Positions 49,063 through 60,508 of a DNA stretch of 64,000 bases are shown here, piece after piece. The stretch's first letter is position 1; each line of letters begins with the position of its first letter. The notes beneath the pieces are model-generated. The model was not told where the DNA came from and did not search any database. It saw nothing but the letters and a program-made list of their open reading frames with translations. Made by a program: the position numbers and the translations under genes. This DNA is from Erigeron canadensis (lineage: Eukaryota > Streptophyta > Magnoliopsida > Asterales > Asteraceae). The DNA is taken from the NCBI RefSeq assembly GCF_010389155.1, contig NC_057762.1, forward strand, positions 37,384,055-37,448,054, given 5' to 3'.

Positions 49063-49365
49063 CTGACTGTATCTATGTTGGTCTCAGTTGGAGGGATGAG
49101 AAACAAGTGCCAAATTTTGTTGTTTCTTATACACGAACCGTCATGTTTGTTTTTTCACCAAGCATCCGAGAATTTTATTAGATTTACACATTTCTATGTC
49201 TTGGAGATGGTTTTGAAAGAAAATAAAATAGTACTCCAGTATGAAGATGTAGTAGTACAATAAAAAAATAAAAAAAAAATTTAAAAAGTTTGCAAGAAAA
49301 TAACATGAGCATTCTAAAAAAAATTTCTCCTTCTTAAAAATGAACTAACATTTTTACGTAAAGGA

Positions 49366-49530
49366 TAATGGGTTGGTGATCTATTGGTAAAGTCTTTAAC
49401 TTTGGAGAATCCACTTGGGTTTGAGTCTCACTTTTCACATTTATAGGGGTGGATTAATATGGATTTTTTCGAGAGTCGTAGTTTCTAGGCATACGTGTAA
49501 TTTAGGAGTAGGAGTTTGATTAAGAAATCT
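49366..49530 (+). repeat. tRNA-derived SINE-like sequence
   Basis: TGGTGATCTATTGGTAAAG (box A-like) is followed about 35 bp later by GGGTTTGAGTCTCAC (box B-like), then a non-tRNA body. The layout is that of a plant SINE on the plus strand; the 3' end is not defined. Confidence 0.5.
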
Positions 49531-49976
49531 GATTTTATAGAAGATTAGAAATGGTTCTATTTCTATAAATTATAAAATGATTAATCCACCAAACTAAATA
49601 GCTTAAAAATCTTCCTATAATGAGATGATGACATGTGAAAAAATCAGAGGCAAAATTAGGAAATAAAATTAGTGAATACCACATGTCACTTTCTTATTGT
49701 TTTAAGAGATTTTTAAGTTAATATTTAAAGGGATTTATCATTTTTCCTATAAATTATTACCAACTTTCAAAGTATCTGTCATCTAGAAAATGGTTAACTG
49801 CAACATTATCATAGGATTTGTTACGATTGAACCACAAGTCATGCTAAGACACAAATTTCGTTATGAACTCATCAAACTTATACTTTGCTTGATTATTTCA
49901 GTTTGTTTAATATGTAGTAAAATATAATTATTTTAGATTTCATTATCATGATTCTCACGTTATACTCCATTATTTT
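49531..49976. other. intergenic, nothing recognised
   Basis: AT-rich and non-coding. Confidence 0.55.
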
Positions 49977-50557
49977 GAGTGTGAGGATAATTGGTCGACC
50001 ACCGATAAGCGATATATCGGGTACCTTAACTTGTAAAGGAATTTATTTTAAAAAATAAAAACCACCATCAATCTAAACATAAGTATTATATAACAATATA
50101 GTGCCTCAACTCATGTTTTTGACTCGATTTGTTTTCGGTCAATAATTTCATAAATCATCTCTAAATATGTATCACAATGCATATATAATACACTTAATAA
50201 AAAAAAAAAAAAGATAGTTATAATCAAGATCAAAAATGTTCAAAATAAATGTTGGAAGCCTGAAGCATTGAAGATAAAGAATTATTGAAGATGAATTAAA
50301 AAATTAAAGAATTGACCTATGAAAGAGAAAGTAGTGAATGGAACTATGGAAATTAGAAACCTAATTTTTGTTTTAACTCATTTTCAAAAAAATAATAAAA
50401 AAAATTTTTTTTTACCAAAATGACCGATAAGTGTCGAGTTTGACCAAAAGTTGACCAAACGAAAAGCTGACCCAATAACCCATTTCGTATCAGTTGAAGA
50501 CCGATATCCGATATATCACCGATACATCGGCCGATATGGCCGTTATTTGTAACACTG
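49977..50557. mobile_element. hAT-like MITE remnant
   Basis: The right end, complemented, reads CAGTGTTACAAATAACGGCC then repeated CGATATATCGG-type palindromes. The left end reads GAGTGTGAGGATAATTGG then ACCGATAAGCGATATATCGG. The ends are imperfect inverted repeats with similar subterminal palindromes. The 8-bp flanks do not match, so the assignment to hAT is tentative. Confidence 0.4.
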
Positions 50558-53147
50558 AGATGTATGCTCTCTTGATTCTTGATATTACACGAAAATTATG
50601 TTCTTACCAAAACATACATCTTATATCAGACCATGAAGGGTACCCATTAAGTTCTTTTTTTTTTGGCGTTTCAGGGATTTCCGTACATCAAATTTTTTGC
50701 GACGTAGTAGCCAACTAAATAGTAACATTACTGCCCCACATTCACATTAGTTTCATACGAAATAGGGTCCTCATCTCAATTTATCTTTTTCTCTGGGTCT
50801 TGGGAATATGATTGTTGAACTTACAAAACAAAACATCCAAATTTTGGAATAGATGTCACTTACACTACCGTTTTAAGTACATTAAAGAAACTGTTTACAC
50901 ATAATAATAATCAACCAAGATGCCCTACAACTAATCTCTACATTAGAAAATTTACTAACAAGAACCAAAATCGACGTTAATGACACTTAGAAACATAATC
51001 AAAGTTACGTTTGCATATGAAAAACTAAAATTTATGCCACAAGGATTCGTATAAAATCATCGTACAAATCCGCATAGATATGGAATGCTAAACACACAAG
51101 AGGGTATGAAATTTATAAAAGATGTAAAATGGTTGGTTCAACCGTTCAGGTGCAAATTTTGAGCTAAAAAAATAGCAACATCCTTACTAGCAGTGGTTCA
51201 GTAAACAAAATTCATTTATTCATGGAATTGGGATTGGAGTTTCCTGGCATCCTCAATCTTCACCAGTCCAAAATATAGTACTGAGCAACAATAAGTGATA
51301 AAGAAAACCTGTAAAATTTGACAAAACAAAAAAAAAAGAATAACTTTATTAAAGATGCGAAATGTTCCAATCCTTCTTCAAGTTGTAATTATAAAATTAG
51401 TAATGCAAAGACCAACATATCAGATGATCAATGTACCAACAGGTATCACATCAAGACTCCTGAGACTACTCAAGCGGTGAGGGGACACACAAGTGAGTGA
51501 AGTGACCATAGGTGACAAGGTTTGGAACTGAAGAAGAATAGAACTCAAGATAATTTGACAACTAAACAAGCAGAAGGTAGAGACATCATAGATTACAAGC
51601 TCCCGTTTTGATTGAACGATAGGCTAGTCTATATCATAGAAACATTGTAAAATGATGTTAAGTCCCATCATGATTGTTGTGGTATCATAACAATGTAGAC
51701 TGATAATTAAATTGTTTTCCGTACAAGCACAGAACATGAGGACATGATATGTAAAAATTTACTCTAACCAAAGACCCAAATGCTGGGCAAACTTACTGTA
51801 CCATTTTGTGTATATTGGTGAAAACTTACAAGTTTAGGAACATAGAATTGATACAAAAAAACAACAGATGCATCATCGGCAGATATATTCACAAGTGACT
51901 ATCAACATGCTTAGAGGCCTATGAACTCCAGATTGAAAGAAGAAAAAAAAGGTGAGCTTGGCAAGTTTCACTTGTATTTCATTCTAATTATACCCCGTGT
52001 TTTTTAGAATAGGAATTACTTCAAATTATGTGCATCTTATTTGTTGTTCTGGTACATCAAGTTGGAATTATTTGAGAGCTTGGCAAGTTTTAGTGTCCCA
52101 CAATTGTTAAATGATACATCAAAAATAGTTTGTACTGACTGCACTGCAACTTGTGAGGAACTCCTTAACATGATGGAGATATAGGATAATAAAGCTATTA
52201 TACGACAAAAATATGTTCCTAAACATCATATCTGAGTTGCAAGTTCTAATATCGCATCCTGATTAAATCTAAATCGCTCTGGTTGACCATTGACCATAAC
52301 AACAGTTCTCCTTTTGAATGTGTGATAGTTCAAAATTTGGTGCCGTGACCTCTCCAAAAACCATCATCTGATGCCATGTTTCTCTGATCATTGGTTATTT
52401 CAATATCGCTACTTATAATATGTTTGTGGTCTGATTTCAGCTATTCTATTCAAAAGCTTGAAAGCTTCCATTCTCCACGTTTGGTTTCATTTGGTATGAC
52501 GGGTGTGTAACCATACCATTAAATGAGTGGGTTAAAGTAAAGAGGGTCTGATCCTAGCATAGTGGTGTGAGAGGGTCTCCATACCATATACTCTTGAAGT
52601 AAATAGAATTTTAGGTTGCATGCAACTAGAATAGTCTTGAATTATGTCAGCATATGTATCTGTGGGTGTATTACAACACTCTTACATCTACTCCATAAGA
52701 CTACTAAATTAGCACTACAAATGATTAGTTATTAACAGTACATGGCATCTCAGCCTCACCATGTAATCTAAAACTTCCAGATAAATAATAAAAGTATGAA
52801 ACCACAATACAAAGCAGGACCTATGTGCACACGGCTCCAATGCTTCGAGGGCAAAAGGGCATTGTACATACAAATTCTCTGATACAAAGCAGGGCCTACT
52901 AACAAAAACTTGAATTATTTTTTTCACTACAAACCAAATCAAAAAAATGAAGACGAAGAAACATTTCTTAAAACTCAGGTCAAACTAAGGGTTTCTGGTC
53001 AAAGTGACTGGGCACCTACTAAAATATTACAGGTACAACAATAGAAGTGATATAAAACGAAAGATAAATAAAAAGCTTGGAAATTTAAGAAGAAATCTTA
53101 CTCGATAATCCGATAGAACGAAAAACCAGCCCTGTCGTAGCTCCGTA
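50558..53147. other. intergenic, including the 3' flank of uS7m
   Basis: No exon with recognisable protein similarity, tRNA or clear repeat was found in this 2.6 kb. The 3' untranslated region of the ribosomal protein gene presumably covers its right edge. The small ORFs at 51318-51500 and 52715-52942 show no features. Confidence 0.55.
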
Positions 53148-53735
53148 TTACCACCATCGAAAATGTGCATAACTCCTATTGTTGGCAGCAAGATCGTGAA
53201 GATTCTCCCTTTTCTTACGAGCAGTTCCCCTCTTCCTATACGCATCCATTATCTCAGCAAACAAACACTCATCCAATCCTGAGCTATGATTAGTCCGTCT
53301 TTTTTTAGCCGCATCGAGAATCCAACGAACAGCCAATGTCTGCTGACGATCCTTAGCCACAACTCCAGGAACATCATATACATTCCCAGCAATTCTCACT
53401 CTAGCCACTTCACAAATCGGTTTCACATTCTCTAACGCATCGGATATAATCTGAACCCCATCGCGGTCAGTCTTAGCTAAACGATGAAGCGTTTCATTAA
53501 AAATAGCACGAACTCGTGTCTTTTTGCCCTGTTTCATTCTAAAATTGACTAGTTTGTGGACTAACTGTTTCTTATCACCATCTATACCGCCCATATAGTT
53601 GAGTATTTCGGAGCCAGTGTAGACGGTTTTCGAGTTACTAGTGGTGGAATAATGGTGTGATAAAAGTGGTGTGATCGGCGAACACGAACCGTATAGTTGT
53701 CTTACGAGACCGTAACCGGAAACAACTCGAATCAT
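53148..53735 (-). CDS. mitochondrial ribosomal protein uS7 (RPS7), nuclear-encoded, 195 aa
   Basis: Small-subunit protein that binds the 3' domain of 12S/18S-type rRNA in the mitochondrial ribosome. The first roughly 45 residues ([18 protein letters not shown] then SHHYSTTS) are an Arg/Ser-rich presequence without acidic residues. The mature part has the uS7 signatures ([58 protein letters not shown]) and ends [10 protein letters not shown], the ending I recall for plant mitochondrial RPS7, not chloroplast or bacterial uS7. The start at 53735 is preferred because an intron acceptor (CCTTAG) lies 6 bp upstream, so the longer in-frame start at 53771 would be spliced away. The coding part has no intron. 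Confidence 0.92.
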   Translation of the reverse strand: MIRVVSGYGLVRQLYGSCSPITPLLSHHYSTTSNSKTVYTGSEILNYMGGIDGDKKQLVHKLVNFRMKQGKKTRVRAIFNETLHRLAKTDRDGVQIISDALENVKPICEVARVRIAGNVYDVPGVVAKDRQQTLAVRWILDAAKKRRTNHSSGLDECLFAEIMDAYRKRGTARKKRENLHDLAANNRSYAHFRWW

Positions 53736-53740
53736 TTTAC

Positions 53741-53876
53741 CTAAGGTTAAATAGCCTAAAATGAGATACAAAAACTGAAAATAAAACTTAAATTACTTAT
53801 ATAGGCTAAATATATACACTAAATTGTACTTAGTTATAAGATTAAAAAAAGTAATAAATTAAAAGAATGGATTTAC
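53741..53876 (-). other. 5' leader intron of the uS7 gene
   Basis: On the minus strand ATTTCAG/GTAAAT is the donor and TTAACCTTAG/GTAAAATG the acceptor, 136 nt apart. The intron sits just before the ATG, a common arrangement when a transferred organelle gene acquires a nuclear leader and presequence. Confidence 0.65.
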
Positions 53877-53950
53877 CTGAAATGGAGACTTTTGTAGCTT
53901 TGATATCGGAACCCTAAAAATGAAGGAAATAGGTGGTGGAGGGTTAGAAA

Positions 53951-54659
53951 AAAAAAAGAGAGGGGGTTTTGTGTAAAGATGAGATTTTTAACTTTTCACT
54001 CCCACGAGTTTTTTACTATTTTAATTTTACAACTTGGTGTTTGGAACAAAGGATATGAATTAATGTTTAGGTTTCAATTACTTGGATTGATAATCCAATA
54101 AATCCGTTTCAGTTACTTGGATCGTCGGGTTGAACCGTTTAGGTTTTATTAGTATTTTATATAAGTTTTCTTTTGTAAAAATACTATCAAGTTTATCATT
54201 AGATAATATAATCAAAGTATAAATACACTCACTCAACAAAGATACTGTTTTACATTATTACAAGTATAAAAGAATTACAAAAACTAAAAAGTGAAAATTT
54301 CAAAAGTCCAACCGAAGGATGGTTTGAAACCTAAAAACAAACAGTTTGAATTGAACAACCCAAAAAGACCAATTTAATCGGTACAACCTTAAGTTTAGCT
54401 TTTAAAACATTGATATGAATAAAATGAAAAATTAAAATAATATAATAGAAAACCGATGTAAACTTCAATATCCAAAAATTGCATGTTAGGTCAGATAAAG
54501 CTTAAACGAGGCAATTGGTGGGTTTCGGGTTATTTGAATCTGAAATAGAGATTTGGACACATTAATCAAAACGAAAGATTTAAGTATAATACAAATTCTT
54601 ATAATATACATAAACAAAAGTTTCAATTGGATATATCGGTTATTTAAATAGGAGCATGT
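53951..54659. other. upstream intergenic stretch
   Basis: AT-rich, non-coding, upstream of the uS7 gene. Nothing else seen. Confidence 0.55.
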
Positions 54660-54885
54660 TATTTTGAGTCCAACTTATTTTGAGTTCATGTAACTTACAC
54701 ATGTGTAAGTTGTGTAAGTTAACTTACACATGTGTAAGTCGTGGTGGCGGTGGTCGTCATCGCAGAAAAATCATGGTGGTGGTCAGAGATAATGGTGGTG
54801 GTGGTAGGAGGTGGTTGGGATTTGAGAAAATACAAGAAAATCAATGAACTCAAATTGGACTCAAAATAAGTTAGACTTAAAATAA
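54660..54885. mobile_element. short MITE, 226 bp, with internal palindromes
   Basis: TTATTTTGAGTCCAACTT... at the left pairs with TTATTTTAAGTCTAACTT... on the complement of the right end, giving arms of 30-40 bp. Inside lie two copies of the 18-bp perfect palindrome ACTTACACATGTGTAAGT (54693-54710, 54722-54739) and a GGTGGTGGTGG-rich stretch. Confidence 0.7.
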
Positions 54886-55494
54886 TTTCAATTTAAATAT
54901 TTTAAATATTTATAGATTATTGACTTATATCGCTCATGTGTCAATACAAAGGTAAAGACTAGTTGCATATACTCGTAATAAACATTAAGAAAATATATTT
55001 AATAATTTCAAATATAAAACATGTTTCGTATCTATCAAACATATGTATCTTTGCTATTTTGATGCTATATTTTATGCTTCTTAATTATTAAGAAACTAAT
55101 TAAATTATCAAGGTAAATAAAACCGTGAGCAAATAATGATCAGAAATGATAGAAATAGATTTTGATTCAATTGAACGCTTATTGATAAGCAAAAACTACA
55201 AAATGCAAAGTTTCATTATAAGACAGCGACTCCAAAGGCAATCCGAACCGGCTAGAACAAGCAAAAACTCTACAGTCTTCGATCTTCACTTTTGCATGCC
55301 ATCTAAAGGCTTTACTTTAATCAGCTTCTTGTCTTCACTTTGTATGAAGAAAATACCAACAAAAATCAGGACTCATTTGACAGGAAAGAAAATATGACAG
55401 AACTCAATATGCACAAAAGGGTTTAAAAAAAATAATGACTAGATAAATAACATGACTAGAACCCACCTCACCATTCCGAATACGTTTCCTGCCA
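54886..55494. other. intergenic, nothing recognised
   Basis: AT-rich. The ORF at 55146-55397 (+) shows no domain and probably overlaps the F-box pseudogene's 3' region. Confidence 0.5.
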
Positions 55495-56165
55495 TTAACT
55501 CTTGAGGCTCTCAAGGGTCTGCATTTGTCTCTTTACTATCCGGCCAGTCGATACAAGGGGGCTTTGCCTTTTTCTATTGATCAGTCTCCCATATTTACCA
55601 TGAGGAGATACAAGGCTTTGAACATATACAGGAGTAGCCAATTCTTCCGAATAATAAGCAGACAAGCCCATAGGCGGCCATCCACCAAAGAAACTATGGG
55701 GTAACGTGTAATTCACCACTGTACTAAAATTGTGGTATCGGTTAAGCAGTAGAGCAGATTCATAAAGTTCCCAACAATGTTCTACACTAATGTAGTTTTT
55801 CATTACCCATATACTAAAGGTACTATCAAAGCAACACATCTGACAGCCTTTGATCATACCTAGTCGAAGAAGTCCAGGACTGATCATAAGGGGTAGGGGG
55901 ATTTCTTTAAATTCCTCTTTACATAAATCAAAAGACATAATATGCTTATCTTTCTGTTTATCTGTCATAATCCAATGAAGCGCGCGCTGTAAAAGATAGC
56001 ATCGCTACAGCTACTACTCTCACAACAATAGTCTAAATTTCCTACAGATTTCCAAATATCTGATTTCAAAGTCAACACATGAAAAGGTGTCTTGTATGGG
56101 GCTTCCTTAAACCCTAATACAACCTTGTAATCATCCGAGGACGAATCATAACCAAAACCCCAACA
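55495..56165 (-). pseudogene. F-box protein pseudogene, 3' half (F-box-associated domain)
   Basis: Reading the minus strand from 56165, the frame gives GFGYDSSSDDYKVVLGF, the start of an F-box-associated (FBA) beta-propeller-like domain, then FHVLTLKSDIWKSVG. Near 55995 a frameshift separates this from ALHWIM...IMSFDLCKEEFKEIPLP and CQMCCFDSTFSIWVM, also typical FBA text, open to a stop at 55495. The N-terminal half of the same gene lies at 58302-58651, beyond a 2.1 kb insertion. F-box proteins act as SCF ubiquitin-ligase substrate adaptors; this copy cannot be functional. Confidence 0.85.
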
Positions 56166-58301
56166 TGAAACGACAAGACTCGATTTTTTTTTTGTTTACC
56201 CAGATGTGCCACACACATATATGCATATGCCACATCTTTGAGTTAAAATCAGATCAGAAGCAAATATGTGCCACATGCATAATTTCATGTGCCACATATC
56301 CTGACTTCAGTTACAATGTCTCACACTCAAAGTGTGTGTGCCACACAAAAGACCCTAAATCCGAACAGGACCTAAAATGTGGCACATTACTTTCTGTACG
56401 TGCCACATATTTGATGCTGAACACAAAATGACCCAATTTGATACTTGACTCAACTTGTAACTTCTCCAACTCAAAACCAAACCTCATATTACAACATTTT
56501 TGAGTTCAAACAAGAATTTTACCCATTTACAAACATAGTTATGATATTTATTTGAAACAACATCCATAAACACAACCAAATGGGTCGTTTACCCATTTTG
56601 ACACGATTTTCGCCCAAATTGCAATTACACCAACTTTCCAAAAAGCTTAATACCTGATTGTTTACAGAAGATTTACAACACATGACTTTCAAAACCAAAA
56701 GTACCAAGAGCCAAGAGGGGAGGGATCTCTAAGTCTCTACACCAAAAGATAGTCATTCACCCAAGAATGACCTTAATACCTTCAAGGCTTCCAAAACCAA
56801 CTTCAAGCTCTAATCCAACTTCCTTCAACTCAACAACACTAGTTCCTTCTTCCGGAACTACCTATAAGAGGTAAACATCTAAAAATATAAGCAAAAGCTT
56901 AGTGAATATACTTGCATACATTTACGATTACGAAGGAGGGCAAAGTACAAGGACTATTGCAAGTAACCTATAACATGATCATGTCACATTCACTTGCTCA
57001 CCTTGCACACTAAACACATATATGGATCCATACAAGCCAATCAATTACCACACATGGACTAACAACTTCAACATGGTGGTCTTTCCACACATGGACAAAT
57101 AACTTCAACATGGTGGTCTTTCCACATATGGACAATCAAACTTCAACATGGTGGTCTTTCCACACATGGACAATCAAACTTCAACATGGTGGTCTTTCCA
57201 CACATGGACAATCAAACTTCAACATGGTGGTCTTTCCACACATGGACAATCAAACTTCAACATGGTGGTCTTTCCACACATGGACAATCAAACTTCAACA
57301 TGGTGGTCTTTCCACACATGGACAATCAAACTTCAACATGGTGGTCAATTGACCCAACATAAACATAAAGGTATGCAAATATACTCACCTCCTTCGCAAC
57401 TTCAATATTAACGCTAAAAGATAATGCACACATACAAGCTTCAACCTATGCTCATAACATACAAGTATAAGCTCATATTCACAACTTGACTAGTTCAACC
57501 TAGTCATTCTCAATCACTAGCCTTCCTATACCCAAAACCCAACCCATTTGTCATTGAGTCTCACTTTCTTCAACAATAATACTAGGTAGTTCAACCTACC
57601 ATTTTCATCAATAATTCAATAACTAGTCAAAACTCATCTTTTCTCAAGAACTAAAATTTTCATATGAACTTATCAATTTCATAGTCAAACTTAACATATA
57701 AATCAATGACAAACTAGGTTATCTAAGGTATTGGGGAAAAATAATCATAATATAATTTCTATCAAAATCTCTAAATTGGTTCGCTCCATGAACCATAATT
57801 TCAAAAGAAAGATGAAAACTAAGTTAAGGGAAATCAATACCTCAACCACAAAGAGCTAATTCAAGACTTAGATTGGAAATTCTTCTTCTTCCCTCTTTTC
57901 TTTGAATAATTTGGCCACCACCACCACACCTCAAAACCCTTACTTTTTAATTACTTGATTGAAGATTATTGATGGTGAAGATTTTTATGAATGTTCTTAT
58001 TCTTGAATTAAAGGGAGAATTGCTTTGATAATTGAAAGGAATAAGTTGAACTTGCATGAAGAAAAATGGTGGAGAAAAGAAAAGAGTGAGTGGAAGATGA
58101 CTCCAAGCAAAATTGGATGGCTGGCACATTTTGGGGGTGCCACGACCCACTTCTAATTTGTGGCTATTTTACCCGCTATCCGTTAAAGTTCCAACTAAAT
58201 TAACCCCATATCCAAAAATAAAATACTAAGAACTTAATTTAATGTCAAAACTATGAAAAGGGGTTAATTTCTTTTACCTTAATAATCTTTGGGGTGTTAC
58301 A
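56166..58301 (-). mobile_element. 2.14 kb TG...CA element inserted in an F-box gene, 5-bp target duplication
   Basis: The plus strand starts TGAAACGACAAG at 56166 and ends TTTGGGGTGTTACA at 58301. CAACA flanks it on both sides (56161-56165, 58302-58306). On the minus strand it begins TGTAACACCCCAAAG, like the complement of the right end of the element at 35658-38030. There is no gag or pol coding sequence and it contains a 38-bp tandem array. A solo LTR or a small non-autonomous LTR-type element fits best; the orientation is inferred from the TGTAACACCCC end. Confidence 0.82.
57045..57347 (+). repeat. 38-bp tandem array, about 8 copies
   Basis: The unit is TTCAACATGGTGGTC followed by TTTCCACACATGGACAATCAAAC; central copies are virtually identical and the edge copies carry small changes. 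It creates two overlapping repeat-only ORFs (57110-57352 and 57148-57411) that should not be taken as genes. It lies inside the inserted element. Confidence 0.95.
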
Positions 58302-58651
58302 CAACAATATTATGATGATTGGCGTAGTGTATTGTTAACTCGAGGACTAGTAAATTTTCTCGCCTCTCTAGCACTGGGATTAACTACTAAAATCCCAACA
58401 TTGTAACGAGTCAAACAAACAAGGCCGTCGCAAGAACCAACAATGTGACACCCTTCTATCTCCAATACCATTATCGTTATTGTTTCGATTGGCTTTTTTA
58501 ATGACATTGTTTAGAAGATGAAATTTAATGAAACGCTGGTCGGAGATTATAAAATACCATGACTTACAAACACCTTGCATTGGGTCAGATCCTCCACGGA
58601 CAGTCTAACGAATATTTCCTCAAGGATATCATCAACGGAAACCTCTGCCAT
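58302..58651 (-). pseudogene. F-box protein pseudogene, 5' half (F-box domain)
   Basis: From the ATG at 58651 the minus strand reads MAEVSVDDILEEIFVRLSVE then DLTQCK, a clear F-box start. A one-base frameshift near 58561 moves the continuing motif (GVCKSWYFIISDQRFIKFHL) to another frame, and a second shift precedes GCHIVGSCDGLVCL and VVNPSAREARKF. The reading frame then meets the target-site duplication at 58302-58306. Removing the element and one duplication copy joins this frame directly to GFGYDSSSDDYK of the 3' half, with one TAA codon just before the junction. Combined length is about 340 codons, normal for the family. Confidence 0.85.
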
Positions 58652-60508
58652 CATACTGTGTGTGTATCTGCTAGTAAAATACTAACTGGATTGTTAACTA
58701 TCAAAAAAGAATGTATTCATGATGACAAAAACAAACAAAACAGAAAACATGTATAAATTTTTATAAATTTAAATGACGCTCACCAAACTAGACAGCAACA
58801 AATGGTTGTGAAAGATGATTGTTGTGTGAGGATTGGATTTGAGATACAATAGGAAAAAGAAAAAAAAATTGAGTAATGAACGTATATATAATATAGGGTT
58901 TTAATAACAAACGATGAATTAAGTATAGTTTTTATACCGCATATTTTATTTTAGGTAGCAAACGATGGCTCAAGGGGAACGTGGTTGGTTATTCTTGTAT
59001 GTCTTTCGTCTTATTGTCAAGCGCATAAGAAAAATATAAAAGTTTTTACATATCCCTCCTAAACACTTCGTTTAGGTTAAGTAACTGGTTTGAGGCATCT
59101 CAGGTTGGCAAGTCTTGGGGTTTTTTCCTCTGAATACTTGTAACGGCCCATGGTCAACATCTCGTTGGCTAGGGTACGTGCAAGGCTTCACCATTATACA
59201 ATGAGGTTTCCCAGATGTCGCATACCGACTGAATTTTCGGAAAAAAAAAAGCACATAAGTGTATTAAAATCATTGCATGACAATGCACAGACATATTAAA
59301 ATATAAATCTTCTAACCGAAATCACCAAAAACTAAATACAAAAAAATGGATCATTGTTACTCATTCGTAGGTATCTAACAGGATCTCAATAACGTAAAAT
59401 GAAACGATACCGTGAACAATGAACATAGACAATGCACATTCCTCCTGGAACGCTTATAATCTAAATAATAGCATTGGCTGCAATTGCGATCCTTGGCCAG
59501 TGACGCGCAGACTCCATGCGGTATGGTCCAATAATGGCAGGGCCTACATTGCAACACGCGTGGTATGTAAGCAGCTAGACAGGAACAACCTTTGCTTGTA
59601 CTATTAACCAAAAGCGCAGTAAATACCTTTCCTTTCTTCTTGAACTCGGGATTAACTCATACTGCTTTTGCAATTGATTCAAGAAATTTCCAATATTCAG
59701 GGTATATGTGTTCTTCTAATGGCCAATTCTTAATGATACACACAATGATTTATTGACTCGATCAATCAACTGTTACCACCATCCCAGGGCCTTTGTTTAT
59801 AGACCCTTTCATGTCCTCTTTAGGGCAATGCTTTGGAAGAAGTACAATGTTCAACGTGCATAAACTGCATACCTGGAAAAAAAAATGTTAAACCTAATTC
59901 TCTATAGGAGGGACAATACCCAAAAAAAGAAGAAAAAAAACACAAAATCCAGAATTAAATGAATAAACGAGCATTCATATTATGGAGTTGCTTGCCATGA
60001 TAACAACCAGGATTTACAGCCTGATTACATATTCAAGTTAAAAATGAACAGACATGTATCAAGGGGAACTAATAACAATGGAAATATGATCTATTATAAT
60101 CCCACTAGATCTCATTGAAGTATATATTCAAGCATTACCCTTTATGCTAATAAAATATGCCTTCGATGAACTTTTCAGGCCCAATGACATCCTCTGGCTG
60201 CTTTGTCGTTGCCCAATGACTCTTTTTACGTTTATATAAGTTCATACAGTTTACCAATTTGTCCCATTACCAATTACATATAACCTGCATTGATCCATTT
60301 CCATACAAAACAAATGGGTTGAAATTGCCACCTCTTTAGAAACCATAATCATCATGGCATTTTTTTTAGAACACCATTTTGTGTACAGAAAGTATATAAA
60401 TGAAGTACCTGACCAGACTTTGAAGAAATCCAAAGGAGGTGAAGTTGTGAACTCCCATTGTTGGCTAAATCGTTGGATGGCAAGAACTCTGTCCGTTAGT
60501 CGGTATAA
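58652..60508. other. intergenic, including the 3' flank of the PPR gene
   Basis: The region near 58.65-58.9 kb would be the former F-box promoter. The rest has no recognisable exon. Minus-strand ORFs at 59072-59254 and 59375-59611 show no domain. The PPR 3' untranslated region likely covers the right part, possibly with untranslated exons. Confidence 0.55.

Noticed and set aside
48783..49106. SECA2 start at the upstream Met (49106)
   Set aside because: A TATA-like motif lies between that Met and the Met at 49001, and the upstream residues do not look like the start of a transit peptide.
53736..53771. uS7 start at the upstream Met (53771)
   Set aside because: The segment [12 protein letters not shown] is encoded across a good acceptor site and would be intronic.
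57045..57347. CRISPR array
   Set aside because: The 38-bp units are contiguous with no unique spacers, and the DNA is a plant nuclear sequence.
57110..57411. Repeat proteins of 80 and 87 aa
   Set aside because: They arise purely from the 38-bp tandem array inside the transposable element.
59375..59611. 78-aa Cys-rich minus ORF
   Set aside because: Irregular Cys positions, no signal peptide and an equally long opposite-strand ORF; it looks like chance.
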